From assembly GCA_029243925.1 (NCBI GenBank), contig JAQWRC010000279.1, positions 1 to 19,325 on the forward strand: 19,325 nt of DNA, in the 5' to 3' direction. Under the pieces are notes generated by a model. It made no database searches, was not told where the DNA came from, and saw nothing but the letters and a program-made list of their open reading frames with translations. The translations under genes were made by a program, and so were the position numbers. The stretch's first letter is position 1. Every line of letters starts with the position of its first letter. The stretch is from Phycisphaerales bacterium (lineage in GTDB: Bacteria > Planctomycetota > Phycisphaerae > Phycisphaerales > SM1A02). Positions 1-7,035 of the stretch are shown here, one piece after another.

Positions 1-57
1 GGGCTTTGGAACGGTGGCACCCTTGGGTGTATCAGCTTCCAGATCAGAGGTTCCAGT

Positions 58-1149
58 TTGACGTTCCAAACCCCACGATTCCAAGATGCCATTGCTCTGG
101 CCATGCTTTCCATGCTGGCGATGGCGTCTACAGGCGTTGCAGAGATTCTGCACGTGCCTGCTGATGAATCGACGATCCAGAGTGCGATTGATCGAGCAAG
201 CGACGGCGACATGGTGGTTGTTGCTGCGGGTACTTGGAATGAAACGATCAACTTGAAGGGAAAGGACATCGTGCTGCGAAGCGCCGATGGTCCGGACCAG
301 ACGGTGCTTGATGGCGGTGGCTTGCCAGGCAGCATCGTCTATTGCGTTGAAGGAGAGCGTCGGTCGACCAGAATCGAGGGGTTCACCCTGCGGGGGGGAA
401 CGGGTGATTCCTCGATTCATGGTCCCGGCAAGACGATCGGCGGGGCGATGTACATCGTCGGCAGCAGCCCATTCGTGAACGACTGCATCTTCGAAGCCAA
501 TCAGACCGTATTGCAAGGTGGCGCCGTCTACAGTGCCCGTGAGGCGCATCCCAGCTTTCAGGATTGCCGATTCACCAAGAATGAATCGGAAAAAGGCGGC
601 GCAGTCTTCAGTCTGCTGAGCAATCCTCGATTCGAGAACTGTCGCTTCGACCACAACCTTGCCCGTTTCAGTGGCGGTGCGGTCTTCAATTCAAACCGCT
701 GTGCGCCGAAGTTCATCAGCTGTGACTTCGAGAAGAATCTGTCGTTGTACAACGGCGGAGCAATCTACGATTACGAAAGCCACGGCAGTCTTTCTCGATG
801 CACATTCTCTCGAAATGCAGCCTCATTTCGGGGTGGGGCCATTTACAGCGGGTATCGCAGTGATGCGGTGCTGGCCGAATGCCTGTTTACGACGCCTTCC
901 GATGACGTTGCTGGTCGCAAGGGCATTATCCCGACATCGATTCTCCAGCGAGGCGCATGCTGCCTTGGCGAAGGGTGCATCATCGCTGAGCAAGTCGCGT
1001 GCGTTGATGCGGGCGGCTCGTTCGTTGGTCAAGGTTCAGTCTGCGAGGACACCATCACGTATTGCGATTCCAGCGTGAAGGGTGATCTTGATGGAGACGG
1101 CGACGTTGACCGCAAGGACATGGCCGTCTTGATGATGCTCTGGAAATAG
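58..1149 (+). CDS. Secreted beta-helix protein with Pmp-like repeats and a half dockerin
   Basis: A predicted exported right-handed beta-helix protein of 363 residues. Residues 11-28 form a hydrophobic signal-like segment. Residues 30-120 resemble the N-terminal part of parallel beta-helix proteins. From 128 to 277 there is a regular repeat: G-G-A-[IVM]-[YF] at 128, 154, 180, 206, 233 and 259, alternating with F-x-x-N at 145, 172, 197, 224 and 250. These are the two signature motifs of chlamydial polymorphic membrane proteins. A small cysteine-rich module (300-336) follows, then one calcium loop, G-D-L-D-G-D-G-D-V-D, and the protein ends 13 residues later, so only half of a dockerin is present. 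The TTG start has AGAGG at 46-50, seven bases upstream. The frame stays open to the window edge, so a longer N-terminus cannot be excluded. It converges on eboF with a 10-base gap. Role unknown; adhesion or surface display is inference. Confidence 0.8.
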   Translation: MTFQTPRFQDAIALAMLSMLAMASTGVAEILHVPADESTIQSAIDRASDGDMVVVAAGTWNETINLKGKDIVLRSADGPDQTVLDGGGLPGSIVYCVEGERRSTRIEGFTLRGGTGDSSIHGPGKTIGGAMYIVGSSPFVNDCIFEANQTVLQGGAVYSAREAHPSFQDCRFTKNESEKGGAVFSLLSNPRFENCRFDHNLARFSGGAVFNSNRCAPKFISCDFEKNLSLYNGGAIYDYESHGSLSRCTFSRNAASFRGGAIYSGYRSDAVLAECLFTTPSDDVAGRKGIIPTSILQRGACCLGEGCIIAEQVACVDAGGSFVGQGSVCEDTITYCDSSVKGDLDGDGDVDRKDMAVLMMLWK

Positions 1150-1159
1150 CGTTGCCGAG

Positions 1160-2536
1160 CTACTCAAATACAAGGTCAAGCATGATGTCCCGAACATCGG
1201 TGCAGCGTACCTGAGCCGGGAGCGAGTCCATGATCTGGCTGCTGAGCAGGATCGGTTGACGATCTGCTCCGAGATCGGTGCGCCCATGTGAGCCCTGCAC
1301 AAGTGTTGTGTCCAGTGGGATCACATCCATCAGCGTGCGGAGTCCGATCTTCTTCTTCATCAGCGTTGTTGCGATCTTGAGCTTCGGCGCACTGAGTGCT
1401 GGATCGATGAAGAGTTCCCGCGGGTCGTATCCAGGCTTCCGGTGAATGTCGACCGTGCGGGCGTAATCCGGCGCCTTGGCGGGATCAAGCCAGTAATCCC
1501 ACGTAAACCAGCGTCGGGGCTCACTGACGAGCACGAGATCTCCGGCTCGTTCATGATCCACTCCAGCTGCGGCACGTTCATCACCGTCGAGGATGCGATC
1601 GACCCCATCAAGTGACTCCAGAACCCGCTTTGTTTCAGGCAGATCAGCTGGGTCATGCACGTAGACATGGGCGATCTGGTGATCTGCAATCGCAAAGGCG
1701 CGTGATGCTCCGGGGTCGAGGTGTTCACGGTCCAACTCATTGCGAACGGCAAGCAGGCCAGCCTCGCGGAGTGCGCGGTTGGGCGCCGCGGCATCGTCGA
1801 CGGGGCCGATGCCGTATTCGCTGACGATCAACACTCTGCAGCCGCGATCGATGTATTCCTCGGCGAGACTGCCCGCTACCGCATCGATTTCCCGGACGGC
1901 CTGTGCTGCTTCTGGTGATTCCGGCCCATGTTGCTGCAGTGCGTAGTCCAGATGTGGCAGGTAGATCAGATGCAGTGTTGGTTCGTGCTTGTGTTGCACG
2001 ATGCGACTGGCGTCGGCGATCCATTGTGTTGAGCTGAGATCCGCCGCTGGTCCCCAGAATCGAAACAAGGGGAACGTTCCCAGTTCATTCTGCAAGGCAT
2101 CTCGAAGTGAAGCGGGATTCGTCCAGATGTCTGGAAGCTTTCGTCCATCGGCAGGGTACATCGGCCGCGGAGTGACGGCCCAGTCCGAGGAGGCGTACAT
2201 GTTGTACCACCAGAACATCGTGCAGCAGGTGCAAGCCGGGTCGCGACGCCGAGCTGTTTCCCACACCTTCTCGCCGTGAACGAGACGGTTGGATTGTTTC
2301 CAAAATCGGACTTCATGGGATTCCCGGTCATACCAACCATTGCCCACGACGCCATGTTCCGAGGGTTGCAGCCCAGTCACCATTGAAGACTGTGCGCTGC
2401 AGGTCAACGCGGGGAAGACCGGCGCAATGGTTCTCGATGATCCATGTTCGCCAATCGCGCGAAGGCGTGGTGCATGGTCGCGCAGCAGGCCTGCATCAAG
2501 ACCGACGATGTTCAGAACCACGGTAGGTGTCGTCAT
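1160..2536 (-). CDS. eboF: EboF-like alkaline phosphatase/nucleotide pyrophosphatase superfamily protein
   Basis: Last gene of the ebo-type operon, 458 residues. The fold follows type I phosphodiesterase/nucleotide pyrophosphatase proteins: V-V-L-N-I-V-G-L at 6-13, the nucleophile region F-P-A-L-T-C-S around Thr45, P-H-L-D-Y at 194-198 ending in G-P at 204-205, S-E-Y-G-I at 239-243, and G-S-H-G-R at 415-419 with His417. Several canonical metal ligands look replaced: Asn9 for Asp, Gln201 for His, and Glu240-Tyr241 for the Asp-His pair. Asp197, Thr45 and His417 remain. Enzymatic activity is therefore not assured, or the metal site is unusual; I believe this may be common to the EboF family but cannot check. 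The start lies 3 bases after the eboC stop, which suggests translational coupling. No signal peptide is seen, so it is probably cytoplasmic. In characterised ebo clusters EboF is part of a metabolite-export or precursor pathway of unknown chemistry. Confidence 0.88.
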   Translation of the reverse strand: MTTPTVVLNIVGLDAGLLRDHAPRLRAIGEHGSSRTIAPVFPALTCSAQSSMVTGLQPSEHGVVGNGWYDRESHEVRFWKQSNRLVHGEKVWETARRRDPACTCCTMFWWYNMYASSDWAVTPRPMYPADGRKLPDIWTNPASLRDALQNELGTFPLFRFWGPAADLSSTQWIADASRIVQHKHEPTLHLIYLPHLDYALQQHGPESPEAAQAVREIDAVAGSLAEEYIDRGCRVLIVSEYGIGPVDDAAAPNRALREAGLLAVRNELDREHLDPGASRAFAIADHQIAHVYVHDPADLPETKRVLESLDGVDRILDGDERAAAGVDHERAGDLVLVSEPRRWFTWDYWLDPAKAPDYARTVDIHRKPGYDPRELFIDPALSAPKLKIATTLMKKKIGLRTLMDVIPLDTTLVQGSHGRTDLGADRQPILLSSQIMDSLPAQVRCTDVRDIMLDLVFE

Positions 2537-2539
2537 GCG

Positions 2540-3430
2540 TCAGGTTCCGGAAATGGATCGGTGTGACAAGGTTGTGATCGCGAAGCAGGCAACTGCCAAC
2601 AGCGACAGTATCCACGCTCCGAGGATCGCAAGATAGAAGGCATCAAGCAAGGCGATGGCTGACAGTCCGGCCAGCACTGCAGGAACAACGCGTGGGGGGG
2701 TATCGCGAAGCATGCCTGTCATTCGCCCAAGCCATAGGGCAAGCATGATGCCGAAGATGGCGGTGGCGAGCGTCCCGCCCTGATCATGCAGCAGGGCAAG
2801 GGCTCCACAGGGTGCGAGCGGCAGCAGCACCACGTACCAGATTGTGGGACGTGCGGTGGTTCGTTCTGAACGTGCGATACCTGTGACAAGTGCAGTATGC
2901 AGGCCGAGCCCAAGGCTGAATACCAACAGCATGGTTGCGTCCGGTTGGTCCGTGACCGAGCTGGCGGCAAGCACGTAGACCAGACTGCGGCAGCACCCCA
3001 TGAGCATCATGGCCGGCCAGGTGGAGCGATGCCAAAGGTCGTAGGCCACGATGCACGTCAGCAGCATCAAGCCGATGATCAATCCGTTGGCTCCGCCGGA
3101 GAGCGCTGCGCCTACAACGCCCACCGTGAGCAGCGCAATGGCTGCGAACGCGGCAGGTGTGCGTCCGATGTATCCCTGTGCAATGGGCCGTGGTGCGCCT
3201 GATGCTTGATCTCGTTGTACGTCGAGCACGTCATTGAGCGCCATGCCACCGAAGTAGAATCCGAACACGCTTCCAATCACCCATAGGACGGCGACGGGAT
3301 CGATGAAGGCAGTCATCTCGATGTCCGGCACGGAAGCCATACCGATGGCGCAGCCAACGAGCACGTTGCTCAAGCAGGTAGGCGCGTTCGAGATGCGAAG
3401 CAGTTTGAACCAATTGTTGATGCGATTCAT
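2540..3430 (-). CDS. eboC: EboC-like UbiA-family prenyltransferase
   Basis: Integral membrane protein of 296 residues and the only multi-pass membrane protein of the operon. UbiA enzymes join a polyprenyl diphosphate to an acceptor within the membrane. The first aspartate-rich motif is clear, N-D-V-L-D-V-Q-R-D at 66-74, within the third hydrophobic segment, and is followed by the basic stretch G-A-P-R-P-I that is common in the family. The second motif region is altered to Y-D-L-W-H-R, followed by C-C-R-S-L-V-Y, as in EboC-type proteins rather than in respiratory quinone UbiA/MenA. About eight hydrophobic segments can be counted. The start overlaps the eboE stop by four bases (ATGA). Lipid substrate and acceptor are unknown; the cyclitol product expected from EboD is an attractive but unproven acceptor. 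Confidence 0.9.
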   Translation of the reverse strand: MNRINNWFKLLRISNAPTCLSNVLVGCAIGMASVPDIEMTAFIDPVAVLWVIGSVFGFYFGGMALNDVLDVQRDQASGAPRPIAQGYIGRTPAAFAAIALLTVGVVGAALSGGANGLIIGLMLLTCIVAYDLWHRSTWPAMMLMGCCRSLVYVLAASSVTDQPDATMLLVFSLGLGLHTALVTGIARSERTTARPTIWYVVLLPLAPCGALALLHDQGGTLATAIFGIMLALWLGRMTGMLRDTPPRVVPAVLAGLSAIALLDAFYLAILGAWILSLLAVACFAITTLSHRSISGT

Positions 3431-4554
3431 GCGTCACCGCCGTCAAGTCGTTGCTGCGTCCAACGCAGTTCATCCGCGATGGATTCCGACAGCGTGGCCG
3501 AACGCTGTTGGGCAGGCAGAGCATCCCACGCGTAGGTTTCGACTTCCCAGTCGTTGGCGTCTTCACGCTGAGCGAGCAGTTCGATGTCCAATTCAAGGCG
3601 ATGCTGCGTCGTTCCAACGATGCCGAGATGCTCAGCATGGACGGGGACATGGAAGTGTGTTCGCCAGCATCCTTGCGCATCCTGCTGGAGCGCTTCGTCC
3701 AGGTCGTTGAAGAGGTGCACGGATCCTTCTCGCCTGATCGTCGTCTGGTGCATCCAGCGTGGCTCATTGAAGTCTGCGAGTGCACCGAGTGCCCGTGGTC
3801 GATGTGGCGGATCGATCGCATCGAAGTCGATCTCGATCGCATTGCTCACCTGCACCTTGCCGATGCCCAGCCCGATGGCATCGAAGCGATCGAGCGCGGG
3901 TTCCAGAGCTTCGAACATCACGGCGGCGTGGCAGAGATCGACGCAGGCCCGCAGGTGCCGGCGGACAAGTTCATCCTCGCCTCGCCCAAGCATCTTCGTT
4001 TCAAAGCAGTGAGCAAGCTCGGAGAGTGTGCCAAGCGCGCACCCCGGTTCAGGTTCGATGTCGAGATGAATGCAGCGGCCCGTACGCTGTTCCAGCGCAG
4101 CCAGATTGCGGACTGCATGAAAGAGCTGATCGCAGGCAGCATTGATTGCATCATCATTCATGTGTGGCTGCCATCCAAGTGGCAGCGTGGATACGCTTCC
4201 GCTGTCTCCCGGCTCGAGAAGATCGGCCAGAAGGGTTGCGGTGTCCATGGTGTAGTGCAGGCGATCTGCGGTCGTCCAATCCGGCGTGTACACGTTGTCC
4301 TTGACCACGTCGCCATGGAAGTCGCCCAACGGAAAGGCGTTCATCGTGAATGCCTGCAAGCCAAGTGCAGCGAGTCGGTGGTGGAGGGCCGCAGCATCGA
4401 CTTCATGCATCGCGCTGGCCGGGAGCCACAAGCCAATTGGCAGTACATCGAGGCCCAGTTGTTCCCGCGCAGCTGCGGCATGGCGATCAAGTTGCTCAAG
4501 CGCTTCGGACAGCGATGTGCCGGCATGGACGTTGGTGCAGTAGCCCAGTCGCAT
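3427..4554 (-). CDS. eboE: EboE-like TIM-barrel protein (metabolite traffic protein EboE)
   Basis: A 375-residue cytoplasmic protein of the xylose-isomerase-like TIM-barrel class as found in ebo operons. Recognisable segments are M-R-L-G-Y-C-T-N-V-H at the N-terminus, H-L-D-I-E-P-E-P at 163-170, C-V-D-L-C-H-A at 204-210, K-V-Q-V-S-N-A at 233-239, H-F-H-V-P-V-H at 300-306, and W-E-V-E-T-Y-A-W-D near 336-344. The acidic and histidine residues on the strands (Asp165, Glu167, Asp206, His209, His300, His302) are plausible metal or sugar ligands, by analogy with sugar isomerases and epimerases. The chosen ATG has a strong GAGGAGG ribosome-binding site five bases upstream that overlaps the eboB stop; a reading start further upstream would run into eboB. 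Its reaction is unknown; isomerisation or epimerisation of a sugar or cyclitol is inference. Confidence 0.92.
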   Translation of the reverse strand: MRLGYCTNVHAGTSLSEALEQLDRHAAAAREQLGLDVLPIGLWLPASAMHEVDAAALHHRLAALGLQAFTMNAFPLGDFHGDVVKDNVYTPDWTTADRLHYTMDTATLLADLLEPGDSGSVSTLPLGWQPHMNDDAINAACDQLFHAVRNLAALEQRTGRCIHLDIEPEPGCALGTLSELAHCFETKMLGRGEDELVRRHLRACVDLCHAAVMFEALEPALDRFDAIGLGIGKVQVSNAIEIDFDAIDPPHRPRALGALADFNEPRWMHQTTIRREGSVHLFNDLDEALQQDAQGCWRTHFHVPVHAEHLGIVGTTQHRLELDIELLAQREDANDWEVETYAWDALPAQQRSATLSESIADELRWTQQRLDGGDA

Positions 4555-4564
4555 GGTCGCCTCC

Positions 4565-5371
4565 TCAGGCGTCGCCGGGTTTGAATCGTGGGCTTTGGCC
4601 AAGGAACGTCTTGGGATTTTCAAGCGTGGCTTGACGGATGGTTTCGGCGGAATGCCCGCGCCGGCGCATTTCGACGATGGCTTTGGGGACCGCGAGCGGA
4701 TCACTGTCGCCCCAGTCTCCGGCCGAGTTCATCCACAACCGCTCCGTTCCGTGCATCTCGATGATGTCGGCCGCCCGTTGTGGTGTGCACTTCGTCTCCG
4801 GGTAGAGCGTCATCCCTGCCCAGAAGCCGCGGTCGAGCACATCACGCACGGTATGTTCTTCGACATGGTCGATGAGCACGCGGCCAGGGTTGAGTGTGGT
4901 GTTCGCAATCGCGTCCATGATCAGGAACGTGCCTTTGCGTTTGTCTTCGAGGTGTGGCGTATGCACGAGCACGAGTTGGTCATGCTGTTGGGCAAAGGCG
5001 AGGTGTTCTTCCAGGATGGCCATTTCATTCTTTGAGTTCTTGTTCAGGCCAATCTCGCCGATTCCAAGGACGGTATCGCATGCGAGAAACTCCGGGATCA
5101 ATGCCATGACTTCACGCGCAAATCCCGGGTCCTCGGCTTCCTTCGGGTTGATGCAGAGCCAGCAGTGGTGGTTGATTCCGTACTGTGCGGCGCGAGCCGG
5201 TTCGGTGTGTGTCAATTGCTGAAAGTAATCGTAGAAGCCTTGCGGGCTGCTGCGATCGTATCCGGCCCAGAACGCCGGTTCGGTAATGGCAACGCATCCG
5301 GACAAGGCCATGCGTCGATAGTCGTCGGTTGTTCGTGACACCATATGGATGTGCGGATCGATGTAACTCAT
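4565..5371 (-). CDS. eboB: EboB-like TatD-family metal-dependent hydrolase
   Basis: A 268-residue amidohydrolase-fold protein of the TatD type, the EboB component of ebo clusters. Expected metal ligands are all visible: H-I-H at 7-9, Glu106 in G-I-G-E-I-G-L, His137 in L-V-H-T-P-H, His169 in I-D-H-V-E-E-H, and Asp219 in N-S-A-G-D-W. Length is normal for the family (about 260). No signal peptide is present. The ATG start overlaps the stop of the preceding small gene by four bases (ATGA) with GAGGG nine bases upstream. TatD proteins act as nucleases or hydrolases in other settings; a metabolite-directed hydrolase is likelier here because of the operon context, but the substrate is unknown. Confidence 0.9.
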   Translation of the reverse strand: MSYIDPHIHMVSRTTDDYRRMALSGCVAITEPAFWAGYDRSSPQGFYDYFQQLTHTEPARAAQYGINHHCWLCINPKEAEDPGFAREVMALIPEFLACDTVLGIGEIGLNKNSKNEMAILEEHLAFAQQHDQLVLVHTPHLEDKRKGTFLIMDAIANTTLNPGRVLIDHVEEHTVRDVLDRGFWAGMTLYPETKCTPQRAADIIEMHGTERLWMNSAGDWGDSDPLAVPKAIVEMRRRGHSAETIRQATLENPKTFLGQSPRFKPGDA

Positions 5372-5676
5372 GCACCGGGACCCTCTGGAGGCGGTGTGCC
5401 GCAGGCGCCCTTGCCTGGAGCAACATCGATGAGTTCGGTTGTTTGATCACTCATGGATTCCAGCACGCGTCGAGCTCGTTCTGAAGACCCATCGTCAAGT
5501 AGGGCCAGCGCATTTCGAAAGGCGCGCATCCTGAAATCTTCAGCAGCATCTCCGGGGGCTCGATCCACACGATCAAGGAACGCAGCGATATCGAGCAGTT
5601 TTGCGCGATGATCGAGAAAGTACTCGTCGATCACACTGGTTCGAGACATCGGGTTGTTGGGGCGAGATTCAGACAT
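5368..5676 (-). CDS. Small helical protein of unknown function inside the ebo operon (EboA position)
   Basis: A 102-residue soluble protein that I cannot assign to a named family. It lies between eboD and eboB, with 13 bases to eboD and a four-base overlap with eboB, so it is almost certainly co-transcribed and translationally coupled. Residues 10-75 look alpha-helical and charged (D-E-Y-F-L-D-H-R-A-K-L, then F-L-D-R-V-D-R, F-R-M-R-A-F-R-N-A-L); the tail is Gly/Pro-rich with one Cys in G-A-C-G-T-P-P-P. EboA, as I recall it, is more than 200 residues long, and this protein does not resemble it. It may be a very reduced EboA, a non-orthologous replacement, or a small accessory protein. An internal ATG at 5649 (M-S-R-T-S-V) is an alternative start; neither has a clear ribosome-binding site. 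It is real because of its conserved operon spacing and lack of gaps, but function is unknown. Confidence 0.78.
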   Translation of the reverse strand: MSESRPNNPMSRTSVIDEYFLDHRAKLLDIAAFLDRVDRAPGDAAEDFRMRAFRNALALLDDGSSERARRVLESMSDQTTELIDVAPGKGACGTPPPEGPGA

Positions 5677-5689
5677 GCAGATGCCGATC

Positions 5690-6886
5690 TTACCCCGCCC
5701 GGCTTGATTCGTTCATGGCGGCCGTTCGGACATCATCTATAGCCCGCCGCATGGTGCCCAGATCGATCTCGTGCACATCCACTGGCCGGCCCAGATCTTC
5801 AATCAGGGTGATGGTCAGGCGGCCACCCAAGTGCTCGCGAAACTCCCGGAGTCCCTCGAGCAGGAGGTCATGGTGCTCAAGTGCAGGATGATCAAGTGAG
5901 AATCCAAGATCGATCAGGCAGCGTCGTGCTGAGCGAAGAATGGATTCATCCAGGCGGCCCATCATGGCTGCGTACGTCAGATCGATTGCAAGTCCAATGG
6001 CCACGGCTTCGCCATGGGCGACTTCAAAATTCGTCATCTGCTCGAGTTTGTGCGCAGACCAGTGTCCGAAATCAAGTGGGCGGGCAATGGTCAGTTCGAA
6101 GGGGTCGCCACCATGGACAATATGATCCATATGCAGGCATGCCGTTCTTCGGACGATCATTTCCATTGCATCGAGATCACGCTGGCGTGTTCGAGTAGCG
6201 AGTCGTTGGAGTTCTTCGAAGAAATCAGGATCCTTCAGGAGTGCAACCTTGACCGATTCACTTAGGCCTGATCTCCAGTCTCGATCACTGAGGCTCGTCA
6301 GCAGATTGGTGTCATTGACCACAGCCCACGGGGGACTGAAGGTGCCAAGAAAGTTCTTCTTGCCGTAGGCATTGATCCCATTCTTCACTCCGATGCCGGC
6401 GTCAGCCTGGGCAAGCGTTGTCGTTGGCATTCGGAGCATTCGCACGCCGCGGTGGGTGCTGGCTGCGGCATATCCGACGGCATCAAGTACTGCGCCGCCG
6501 CCGGCAGCAAGTACGAAGGACTTGCGGCAGATGCCACGCTCGTTGATGGCTTGTGCGGTCGTGTTGAAGACGCCGAAATCATTCTTGGCCTGTTCACCGC
6601 CGGGCACGATGACCGCGTCGCCCACGAGTCGGACGGATCGCGGATTTGCTTCAGCCCAGAGTTGGACTTGAGTCGGCAGTTCAGGATGTGCGGTGACGAG
6701 CCCCTGATCGAGGATCGCAATCATGCGTACCGGGCCGTCGTCGTCAGGAAGCAGATCGGCGAGCAGTGTGTTCGATGGAGCAAGCGCGTCGCGCGTCGTC
6801 AAGAGGCGATGTGTCCAGTCCACCTGGAATGAGCCGGCATCTTCACTGTTGATGAAGGAATGTCCTGAATCAAAGTTGGGGTGCAC
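5690..6886 (-). CDS. eboD: EboD-like sugar phosphate cyclase (dehydroquinate synthase superfamily)
   Basis: First gene of the ebo-type operon, 398 residues. It belongs to the NAD- and zinc-dependent sugar phosphate cyclases, which close a sugar phosphate into a carbocycle. Visible elements: G-G-E-Q at 96-99, the dinucleotide loop A-G-G-G-A-V-L-D near 128-135, P-T-T-T-L-A-Q-A-D-A-G at 154-164, G-V-K-N-G-I-N at 166-172, and zinc ligands Glu210, His275 and His291. The last two are spaced 16 apart, as in fungal dehydroquinate synthase. The G-V-K-x-G and K-K-N-F-L-G-T-F signatures match EboD/valiolone-synthase-type cyclases rather than true AroB. The start is GTG at 6886 with AAGGA seven bases upstream, preceded by a likely promoter. 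Automatic annotation may call it 3-dehydroquinate synthase. Expected product is a cyclitol; its identity is not known. Confidence 0.9.
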   Translation of the reverse strand: MHPNFDSGHSFINSEDAGSFQVDWTHRLLTTRDALAPSNTLLADLLPDDDGPVRMIAILDQGLVTAHPELPTQVQLWAEANPRSVRLVGDAVIVPGGEQAKNDFGVFNTTAQAINERGICRKSFVLAAGGGAVLDAVGYAAASTHRGVRMLRMPTTTLAQADAGIGVKNGINAYGKKNFLGTFSPPWAVVNDTNLLTSLSDRDWRSGLSESVKVALLKDPDFFEELQRLATRTRQRDLDAMEMIVRRTACLHMDHIVHGGDPFELTIARPLDFGHWSAHKLEQMTNFEVAHGEAVAIGLAIDLTYAAMMGRLDESILRSARRCLIDLGFSLDHPALEHHDLLLEGLREFREHLGGRLTITLIEDLGRPVDVHEIDLGTMRRAIDDVRTAAMNESSRAG

Positions 6887-6905
6887 GCCAAGGTCCTTTC
6901 GGGGC

Positions 6906-6921
6906 AGAACTCGCCAGTTCT
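6906..6921. promoter_or_regulatory. Palindrome overlapping the predicted ebo transcription start (possible operator)
   Basis: A perfect six-base inverted repeat, AGAACT-CGCC-AGTTCT. It directly abuts the proposed -10 element and spans the predicted transcription start at about -6 to +10, the usual place for a repressor site. It could instead form a small hairpin at the 5' end of the mRNA. It is only six base pairs long, so chance occurrence is possible. Confidence 0.35.
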
Positions 6922-6949
6922 ACAGTACGCCGGAGGGAACGCAGGTCAA
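6922..6949 (-). promoter_or_regulatory. Probable sigma-70-type promoter of the ebo operon
   Basis: Reading the minus strand, TTGACC (6949-6944, five of six matches to the -35 consensus) is followed after 16 bases by TACTGT (6927-6922, three of six matches, keeping the TA...T frame). Transcription would begin near 6915, giving a leader of about 29 bases with AAGGA before the GTG of eboD. The intergenic region to the aminotransferase is 149 bases long, so a separate transcript is reasonable. Confidence 0.4.
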
Positions 6950-7035
6950 GTGGTATTCATGCTTCCGGCGTCATGTGTCGCTGAAAGCGGCTCTCCCTGC
7001 GTATTTGGATGTCCCATCGTGGCATTCGGCGGCGC

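Noticed and set aside
1..57. Upstream coding part of another gene
   Set aside because: The frame of the beta-helix gene is open to the edge, but 57 bases are too few to decide between a longer N-terminus and a leader; the TTG with AGAGG was preferred.
3451..4584. A 377-codon open frame on the plus strand opposite eboE
   Set aside because: It mirrors almost the whole of eboE, which has clear family motifs, a strong ribosome-binding site and operon context. The antisense protein has no recognisable domain and is rich in Arg, Cys and His in the way typical of frames opposite GC-rich genes.
3427..4704. A longer eboE start at 4704
   Set aside because: It would overlap eboB by about 140 bases; the ATG at 4554 has a strong GAGGAGG site and begins with the expected family N-terminus.
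5690..6886. Annotation of the cyclase as AroB (3-dehydroquinate synthase) of the shikimate pathway
   Set aside because: No other shikimate gene is present, the signature loops differ from AroB, and all neighbours are ebo-type genes.
6960..7035. Terminator between the aminotransferase and the ebo operon
   Set aside because: Only a four- to five-base-pair stem (CGCT-GAA-AGCG) without a T-run can be drawn; too weak to call.
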